48,702 nt of DNA from Clostridioides difficile (GTDB lineage Bacteria > Bacillota > Clostridia > Peptostreptococcales > Peptostreptococcaceae): assembly GCF_900243075.1 (NCBI RefSeq), contig NZ_OEZH01000090.1, forward strand, positions 2,266 to 50,967, written 5' to 3'. This document shows, piece after piece, positions 43,674 to 48,702 of this stretch (position 1 is the stretch's first letter; every line of letters begins with the position of its first letter). The position numbers and the translations under genes are program-made. The notes beneath the pieces are model-generated. The model worked only from the letters and a program-made list of their open reading frames with translations, did no database searches and was not told the origin of the DNA.

Positions 43674-44324
43674 CTAAAGATTTATTTTAGATATAACTTC
43701 ATCTACAACATCTTCTATATTTTTTCCTGTAGTATCTATTTCTAGTGCATCATCAGCTTTTACTAATGGTGCAAATTCTCTATTTGAGTCAATTGCATCT
43801 CGCTTTATTATATCTTCAATTACTTCTTTTAAAGTAGTATTATATCCTTTATTACAAAGCTCTTTGTAACGTCTACTTCCTCGTTCTTCTGGAGTAGCTA
43901 CTAAAAAGAATTTGTAATCTGCATTTGGGAAAACATATGAACCTATATCTCTACCATCTAATATTACTGAACTTTTTGTACCTATTTTTCGTTGAACTTC
44001 AACCATCAACTGTCTTACTTTTTTTATTTTGGCTACATTAGAAACATTGTTACTTACTTCTATTGTTCTTATTTCTTCATTTATAACTTCTTTATCCAAG
44101 TATATACTATTGTCCTTGAAATCTATATCCGAATTTTCAGCTATTTGAATAACTTCCTTCTCATTATTGACATCAATACCACTTTTTAAACACTTATAAG
44201 TAACTGCTCTATACATAGCACCTGTATCTATATAATTTATATTTAGCTTTTTTGCTACTATCTTGGCTATTGTGCTTTTTCCAGCTCCTGCTGGACCATC
44301 TACAGCTATAACTAAATTACCCAT
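43674..44324 (-). CDS. cmk: Cytidylate kinase
   Basis: It phosphorylates CMP and dCMP. The P-loop is GPAGAGKSTIAK (9-20). NMP-binding residues include DTGAMYRAVTY (32-42) and DGRDIGSYVFP. The lid is RGSRRYKEL, with DAIDSNREFAPLVKADDA near the C terminus, a Cmk signature. The length of 216 residues is normal. It follows the BaiN/HI0933-like gene by about 46 bases. Confidence 0.95.
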   Translation of the reverse strand: MGNLVIAVDGPAGAGKSTIAKIVAKKLNINYIDTGAMYRAVTYKCLKSGIDVNNEKEVIQIAENSDIDFKDNSIYLDKEVINEEIRTIEVSNNVSNVAKIKKVRQLMVEVQRKIGTKSSVILDGRDIGSYVFPNADYKFFLVATPEERGSRRYKELCNKGYNTTLKEVIEDIIKRDAIDSNREFAPLVKADDALEIDTTGKNIEDVVDEVISKINL

Positions 44325-44370
44325 ATATACACCTCTATCTATTCATATTTAATTATTAAAAGAACTATAT

Positions 44371-45624
44371 TTATACACTAATACCTGCAAGATATCCAGT
44401 TGAAAATGCTATTTGTAAATTGTATCCACCAGTTTCTGCATCTATATCAATTACCTCACCTGTAAAAAACAAGTTTTTAATTAATTTAGATTCCATAGTA
44501 GAAGAATTAATTTCTTTAACTGAGATGCCACCAGAAGTAACCATACCAGTGTTTATACCTGTGGTTCCATTGCAAGTTAGCTTCATATTTTTTATATACT
44601 CAATAATTTTAATTTCATCTGCCTTAGACAAATCACTTGCCTTTTTATCACTCAAAGATAGTAGAGAAAGAACTTCTTTTAAGAAATTTTGAGGTAATAT
44701 TTGCTTAAGATTATTTAAAATATTTTTATTTGGAAATTCTCTAATTATTCTAGAGATTTCATCAGCTTTTAGATTTGGTAAGAAATCTATATTTAATTCT
44801 ACCTTTTCTTTTTCAATAATCTTATTAATATAAGAAGACATTATAAGCACACAAGGTCCTGTTATTCCAAAATGTGCAAATAACATATCCCCTAATTTTG
44901 ATATTTTCCTTTTCTTAATCTTACAAGATATTTCCACATTCTTCATAGATATTCCTTGTAAACCTTTAATCCATTTTTCCTCTATTGTAAGTGGAACTAA
45001 AGCAGGATATAGTTTATTTAATGTATGTCCATGGTTTTTAAGAATCGTATACATTGAACCATCTGAACCCGTTTTTGAATAACTTACTCCTCCAGTTGAT
45101 ATAATAATCTTGTCTCCGAGTATCTTATCTCCATTATCTAAAATGACTCCTCTTATTAAATACTTTGACTTGTCCTTACTATAGTCATCTTTTGGAGCTA
45201 TTTCTTCAGTCATAATGTCTGTAACTTTTTTATTATACATTATCTTTACATTGTGACTGAGTAAATCTTTATTTAATACTTCTATTACTTCTATAGATTT
45301 ATCATTTTTTGTATATACTTTGTGGTCATTTTCTTCTTCAATCTTATATTCTAAATTTCTACTTTCAAAATACGAAATAAGATTCTTATTTGTAAACGTA
45401 TAGAAACTACTGTAGAGAAATTTTTTATTATTAACGACTTTATCAAAAAAATCTTCTATATCTCTGTTGTTGGTAAAATTACATCTACCTCCACCAGTTG
45501 CCCTTAGTTTCCTTCCCAATTCTCCATTTCTCTCAATTAATATTACTTCATTATTATTTTTTGAAGCTGACAAAGCTGCCATCATTCCGGAGGCTCCTCC
45601 ACCAACTACTATAACTTTACTCAT
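44371..45624 (-). CDS. BaiN/HI0933-family flavoprotein (NAD(P)/FAD-dependent oxidoreductase)
   Basis: It is an FAD-binding protein of the HI0933/YhiN family. GGGASGMMAA (8-17) is the dinucleotide fold, followed by ERNGELGRKLRATGGGRCNFTN, the family fingerprint (key residues). IIISTGGVSYSKTGSDG and FTGEVIDIDAETGGYNLQIAFSTG are the C-terminal FAD-binding segments. At 417 residues it is complete. Family members include BaiN, implicated in bile acid dehydroxylation, but most are uncharacterised; the physiological substrate here is unknown and I would not infer bile-acid activity. The gene keeps a conserved position ahead of cmk and follows the phosphatase gene by 23 bases. Confidence 0.88.
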   Translation of the reverse strand: MSKVIVVGGGASGMMAALSASKNNNEVILIERNGELGRKLRATGGGRCNFTNNRDIEDFFDKVVNNKKFLYSSFYTFTNKNLISYFESRNLEYKIEEENDHKVYTKNDKSIEVIEVLNKDLLSHNVKIMYNKKVTDIMTEEIAPKDDYSKDKSKYLIRGVILDNGDKILGDKIIISTGGVSYSKTGSDGSMYTILKNHGHTLNKLYPALVPLTIEEKWIKGLQGISMKNVEISCKIKKRKISKLGDMLFAHFGITGPCVLIMSSYINKIIEKEKVELNIDFLPNLKADEISRIIREFPNKNILNNLKQILPQNFLKEVLSLLSLSDKKASDLSKADEIKIIEYIKNMKLTCNGTTGINTGMVTSGGISVKEINSSTMESKLIKNLFFTGEVIDIDAETGGYNLQIAFSTGYLAGISV

Positions 45625-45647
45625 AAATTTCTCCTTATAATTGCTTC

Positions 45648-46289
45648 TTACTCTAATGCAGAATTATTTATCTTTACATGATTTTTTATATGGCTTGTAT
45701 CATTCATTTTTATTATAACAGGACCATAATCTTTAAATTCTACTATATTTAAAGCAGTATTATCCTGCTTAATTCTATATATATTCTCCATACCTGATTC
45801 TAAAAATGACAATAACATAACTCTTAATGTAATTGAATGTGTAACAAGAATTATATTTTTATTATCATATTTTTCATTTAATTCCTTTATAAAAGTATCT
45901 ACTCTTTCTTTTATAATTTTAAGAGTTTCGCCTTCTGGTATATTTACTAAGTGTGGTTCATTTCTCCATGTTGAATATATATCTGAGTAATCTTTTTGGA
46001 TTTCTTTTATTAAAAGACCTTCCCAAACTCCAAATCCCATTTCCCTAAGTGCTTCAGTTTTTTGAACTTCAATATTAAGCTTATCGCCTAAAATTTGAGC
46101 TGTTTGCACTGCTCTTCCTAAGTCACTACTAAAAATATAATCAATTGAATACTTGCCAATATCTTCAGAAAGTTCTTTTGCCTGCTCTATCCCTTGAAGT
46201 GTAAGGTCAGAATTACCATGACCTTGTGTTTTTCCTAATAGATTCCAATCTGTTTGTCCATGTCTTACTATATAAAAAGTATTTCCCAT
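45648..46289 (-). CDS. Histidine phosphatase family protein (phosphoglycerate-mutase-like)
   Basis: It carries the catalytic RHG motif with phospho-accepting His10 (YIVRHGQTDWN), followed by GHGNSDLTLQGIEQA. The second conserved His is in LVTHSITLRVML, Glu84-type acid lies in ALREMGFGVWEG, and SSDLGRAVQTA is present. At 213 residues it is like the cofactor-dependent mutase/CobC/PhoE-type phosphatases rather than the 250-residue glycolytic mutase. The substrate is unknown. It is the first gene of the five-gene operon ending in ispH. The ATG is preceded by AGGAGG. The 200-base gap upstream (46290-46489) should contain the operon promoter. Confidence 0.87.
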   Translation of the reverse strand: MGNTFYIVRHGQTDWNLLGKTQGHGNSDLTLQGIEQAKELSEDIGKYSIDYIFSSDLGRAVQTAQILGDKLNIEVQKTEALREMGFGVWEGLLIKEIQKDYSDIYSTWRNEPHLVNIPEGETLKIIKERVDTFIKELNEKYDNKNIILVTHSITLRVMLLSFLESGMENIYRIKQDNTALNIVEFKDYGPVIIKMNDTSHIKNHVKINNSALE

Positions 46290-46489
46290 ATGTCCTCCTA
46301 ATATATGCCTATTTTTATTAAATATAAATTATTACTTCTCAAAACTTAATTATATCATATAATACTTTACTTTGTTTCTATTTTATAACTTAATCTAACA
46401 TATTATTTACAATAAAGCTCTTTTATATTTCTACAAGTTATTGTACTATTAAAGGATTTTTCTAAATTTATAAACTCAACTTTATTATA

Positions 46490-46921
46490 TTATTTATAAA
46501 ATTCTTCAAATCTGTACTCTTGAATTGAATTAACATACTTATCTGTATCTACTTTTTCTAAAAACATGTCCAAAGGCCTTGCAAATATTCCTGTATCATC
46601 ATATAAAGTCTTGTATAAAACCAAATCATTAGTGTCATCTTCTTCTTTATGATAAAAATTTCCATCTAAATTTCTATATACATAGATATCTTTTTCTCTT
46701 TCAGTATGTCTAATGACTAACTTATATTTATTTTTATTTTGCGTTAACTCTTTTTTACTGTATAGTTCACATATACTCTCTACATTATCACTAGCTTTGC
46801 TAAGCCCCATTGTTGCATAATATTTTCCTTTAAAATGTTTATAGATACAAGGATATTTTAACTTTCTTTCACTATTACCTGAGTTATTTTTTAATTCAAG
46901 TGTTTTATTATAATCTCTCAT
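46490..46921 (-). CDS. DUF1653-like protein with an internal insertion
   Basis: The two ends match the small DUF1653 family: YKHFKGKYYATMGLSKASDN at the start and DLVLYKTLYDDTGIFARPLDMF followed by LEKV at the end (key residues). In typical members these are contiguous in about 70 residues. Here about 55 charged residues (SKKELTQNKNKY... to KEEDDTND) are inserted between them. I place the start at the ATG at 46921, 7 bases after AAAGGG; the ATG-like start at 46987 has no site. The product has 143 residues and no membrane segment. The function of the family is unknown. It stands alone after the LytTR gene's terminator. Confidence 0.65.
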   Translation of the reverse strand: MRDYNKTLELKNNSGNSERKLKYPCIYKHFKGKYYATMGLSKASDNVESICELYSKKELTQNKNKYKLVIRHTEREKDIYVYRNLDGNFYHKEEDDTNDLVLYKTLYDDTGIFARPLDMFLEKVDTDKYVNSIQEYRFEEFYK

Positions 46922-47023
46922 ATCTCGTCCCTTTCTTTTAAAAAGTATTTTATCTTGAAATAAGTTACTTGTTTTATATTTTATCATAGTTTGAAATTTA
47001 TTAATAATACAATGAATAAATAA

Positions 47024-47048
47024 AGAGGCTGTATAAAATACAGCCTCT
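47024..47048 (-). terminator. Terminator after the LytTR gene
   Basis: AGAGGCTGTA and TACAGCCTCT form a perfect 10-base stem with a TAAAA loop, followed on the minus strand by TTATTTATTC. It starts a few bases after the stop codon at 47054. Confidence 0.85.
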
Positions 47049-47053
47049 CAAGA

Positions 47054-47395
47054 TTAATCTTCATAATCATATAATTTTTCTAATTTCTTTTTTAACTTCT
47101 TTTTTCTTTCTGAACCTAAAATTCTTATAAAATTATTATTGACAAAAATACAATTATTGCTGAGATAAAATTCACACTTGTCTAGATTTACAATATAACT
47201 ATTACTACATTTGAAAAAATTTTCTTTTTTCATTAATTTTCTTATACAAGAATCATTTTCTCCAACTTCATAATTCCCATTTGCAGTATAAATCTTTGAT
47301 TCATATTCCTGCTTTTCTATGTACATAATTTCTTCGATATTAATTGAAAAACGTTTATCTTCGTATTCAATATTAATAAAATTTTCCTCTTTCAT
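47054..47395 (-). CDS. Stand-alone LytTR DNA-binding domain protein
   Basis: The frame codes for about 113 residues that are nearly all LytTR domain, the DNA-binding unit of AgrA/LytR-type regulators. EEIMYIEKQEYESKIYTANG, then IRKLMKKENFFKCSNSYIVNL and the basic C-terminal helix, follow the family pattern; FFKCSNSYIVNL corresponds to the conserved FxRxHRSYxVNL. There is no receiver domain, so it is not a classical response regulator. The start is the ATG at 47395, 7 bases after GGAGG. It lies about 290 bases downstream of a truncated AgrC-like sensor on the same strand. It may work as a constitutive or protein-controlled DNA binder (inference). Confidence 0.8.
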   Translation of the reverse strand: MKEENFINIEYEDKRFSINIEEIMYIEKQEYESKIYTANGNYEVGENDSCIRKLMKKENFFKCSNSYIVNLDKCEFYLSNNCIFVNNNFIRILGSERKKKLKKKLEKLYDYED

Positions 47396-47688
47396 TGCTA
47401 TCCCTCCAAGTACTTTTATTAATTTAATTTTAGTGTTTTTTATCAATATAATCTATCGGAAATATATGTAAGACTGATTTATTTAATATATTTAAATAAA
47501 TACTTTCAATATTAGTGTATAAGTTCACTTTTTAACATTAATTTTTAAAGTTAAAAAGACTTTTTTTTATCATATTTCTATATATAATTATATGCGTCTT
47601 TAATAAAACAACTTTTATAGAAAATCATGTAAAATTATACATAAAAAAGTAATTATTAACTTTTAATTTCAATTAATTGTATTAGGAT
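47396..47688. other. Intergenic region with an inverted repeat
   Basis: No gene is seen here. An inverted repeat CTTTTTAAC / GTTAAAAAG (47528-47536 and 47550-47558, 13-base gap) lies about 135 bases upstream of the LytTR start. It could be a regulator site or a weak plus-strand terminator, since TTTTTTTT follows it. Confidence 0.4.
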
Positions 47689-48348
47689 TTATCTTACTTT
47701 TCTGACTTTAATCTTAAGTATTATATGTATTAATACAAAGATTGAAATGTTAGATAATATCAATAGTAAAACTATTACTAAAAAAGCAATTCTTCTTTCA
47801 GGAGAAATTTTTACAAGATTGATAATATAATCATAAAGTATAAAAAATGACAATAAATTTGCTATCATAGGAATACATATGTATATCTCTTTTTTGCTTA
47901 TTTTAAAATTTTTAAAAGAAATCTTATAAATATAAAGTAAAATACCTAACACTAACTTACCTAAGAATATTGCTTCATACCTATATAAGCTTCCACTAAG
48001 TAAAACATTCATATTATCCAAATTATTTACTGATACTACTAATAACATACTTAATCCATTTATACCTATTAATACTAACCAATAAAAAAACGAGATTACC
48101 AGAGATTTATATACATTAACTTTGTAATTAGACTTATAGAAAATAAAAGTTACAAGTATGCATATTAAGATTCTACTATTAGCTCCAATATTTATATAGA
48201 AAGAAGAAATAATAAGAAAAATAGAAAAAAAGAAATATATATTTAGTTTTTTTAAATTAGTCTTTGTCTGACTTGTATAATCAAAGACTTTTTTACATGC
48301 CCATATTTCTATAATAGAAGAGATAATTGTTATAAACATATCTAACAT
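47689..48348 (-). CDS. AgrC-like sensor N-terminal membrane domain, lacking the kinase
   Basis: The 219 residues form about six membrane helices with short loops, the layout of the sensor half of AgrC/GHKL histidine kinases (MLDMFITIISSIIEIWACKK at the start). The frame stops after IHIILKIKVRKVR, just where the dimerization helix and GHKL ATPase domain would begin. Only about 240 untranslated bases follow before the next gene, too few for a kinase domain of about 200 residues, so no frameshift explains the loss. GAGG lies 8 bases before the ATG. It may be a truncated gene, or a genuine stand-alone membrane sensor or decoy paired with the orphan LytTR protein. Confidence 0.6.
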   Translation of the reverse strand: MLDMFITIISSIIEIWACKKVFDYTSQTKTNLKKLNIYFFFSIFLIISSFYINIGANSRILICILVTFIFYKSNYKVNVYKSLVISFFYWLVLIGINGLSMLLVVSVNNLDNMNVLLSGSLYRYEAIFLGKLVLGILLYIYKISFKNFKISKKEIYICIPMIANLLSFFILYDYIINLVKISPERRIAFLVIVLLLILSNISIFVLIHIILKIKVRKVR

Positions 48349-48618
48349 AATAATATCCTCAAAAATGATTAAATTATACTTTTTATAAAATATATCATAA
48401 AAAATACATACTAATTATATCATAAAAATACGCTTAGATTTGATGTGATTACTTAATATATTTTCAATAATTCCCTAAAATAAACTGTTGGAAATTGATG
48501 AATAAGTTATTAACAATAAAATTTAAAAATCATTCTTACTTTTAGTTAGCCTGTAATAGCAAAAACAAATTTATGTTGTAAACACTTAGAAATAATTAAG
48601 TATATTTTGATTAAAAAA
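48349..48618. other. AT-rich upstream region of the AgrC-like gene
   Basis: No gene is identified. On the minus strand an extended -10 (TGATATAAT) lies at about 48414-48422. The 16-base sequence TATATCATAAAAAATAC is present twice with one base difference (from about 48391 and 48416), so the repeat spans the likely promoter. No agrD-like peptide gene is visible. Confidence 0.35.
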
Positions 48619-48702
48619 TAGCTACGCACACTCGTGACTTTAGTCATGAGTTAGTAGCTAAAATAGTCAGCATATAGGGAAACCTATATGTAGAGATAGG
48701 AT
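48619..48702. other. Structured element at the window edge: IS605/IStron-type end or terminator
   Basis: TAGCTAC and GTAGCTA enclose an inner CTCGTGAC-TTTA-GTCATGAG hairpin (48619-48660). Then come TAGTC and a perfect CATATAGG-GAAA-CCTATATG hairpin (48671-48690). The GACTTTAGTC hairpin is like those at ends of IS200/IS605-type elements. A P8-like stem, TAGTC (P7-like) and a GAAA-capped P9-like stem resemble the 3' end of a group I intron, as in C. difficile IStrons. Read on the minus strand, the first hairpin is followed by TTTTTTAAT and could simply be a terminator for a gene beyond the window. No tnpB or intron core is present to the left. Confidence 0.4.

Noticed and set aside
47396-47688. 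Frameshifted kinase domain between the AgrC-like gene and the LytTR gene
   Set aside because: Only about 240 to 290 bases are available and no GHKL motifs (N box, DxGxG) appear in any minus-strand frame I could read.
48349-48618. agrD-like autoinducer peptide gene beside the AgrC-like sensor
   Set aside because: Short frames here lack a ribosome binding site and a cysteine- or serine-containing AgrD core; none extends to a credible peptide.

Overview
The window is a very AT-rich, low-GC Gram-positive chromosome segment with strong GGAGG ribosome binding sites, TTGACA/TATAAT promoters and short intrinsic terminators. Gene content and order (one-operon aromatic pathway, S-box metY-metA, cmk-plsC-ispH, paired dCache GGDEF/EAL proteins) point to Clostridioides difficile or a very close relative. 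That assignment is recognition from memory, not a database match. Almost every gene is on the minus strand; only an AraC regulator, a serine recombinase and a broken gene at 4.4-7.5 kb are on the plus strand.

Layout. 0.1-3.6 kb: an operon of ECF sigma factor, membrane protein (probable anti-sigma), ABC ATPase and ABC permease. 3.9-8.0 kb: accessory genes, namely a small unknown, an AraC/GyrI-like regulator, a large serine recombinase abutting the 3' half of a broken ssuA-like gene, and a cupin. 8.0-8.85 kb: no gene. 8.9-15.3 kb: an operon of c-di-GMP phosphodiesterase, diguanylate cyclase and a YdcF/SanA-like protein. 15.6-23.9 kb: aroF-aroB-aroA-aroC-pheA-aroE-aroK-tyrA, the route from DAHP to chorismate, prephenate, phenylpyruvate and hydroxyphenylpyruvate; the 3-dehydroquinase step is not in the window. 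24-31 kb: CorA-like transporter, KdpE/KdpD without Kdp pump genes, FtsH and MarR. 31.4-34.7 kb: TetR with its own operator, then metA and metY under a SAM-I riboswitch. 34.7-42 kb: P-type ATPase, YaaA, Bcp, adenine deaminase and a metal-type permease with a Fur-like box. 42.1-46.3 kb: ispH, plsC, cmk, a BaiN/HI0933 flavoprotein and a phosphoglycerate-mutase-like phosphatase. 46.5-48.7 kb: a DUF1653-like protein, a LytTR protein without receiver domain, an AgrC-like sensor without kinase domain, and a structured RNA-like element at the right edge.

The strongest new observation is an un-annotated 51-codon leader peptide (23634-23789, minus) upstream of aroF. It has a consensus promoter and a GGAGG site, 14 of its residues 13-32 are Phe, Tyr or Trp, and an intrinsic terminator lies between it and aroF. 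This is the architecture of ribosome-mediated attenuation controlling the whole aromatic operon. Other points: an AgrC-like sensor and LytTR pair lacking signalling domains, a P-type ATPase with the SERCA Asp800 position changed to Ala, a KdpD with a c-di-AMP-type motif but no nearby pump, long palindromes at 15.5 and 31.2 kb, and a possible IStron/IS605-type end or terminator at the right edge.
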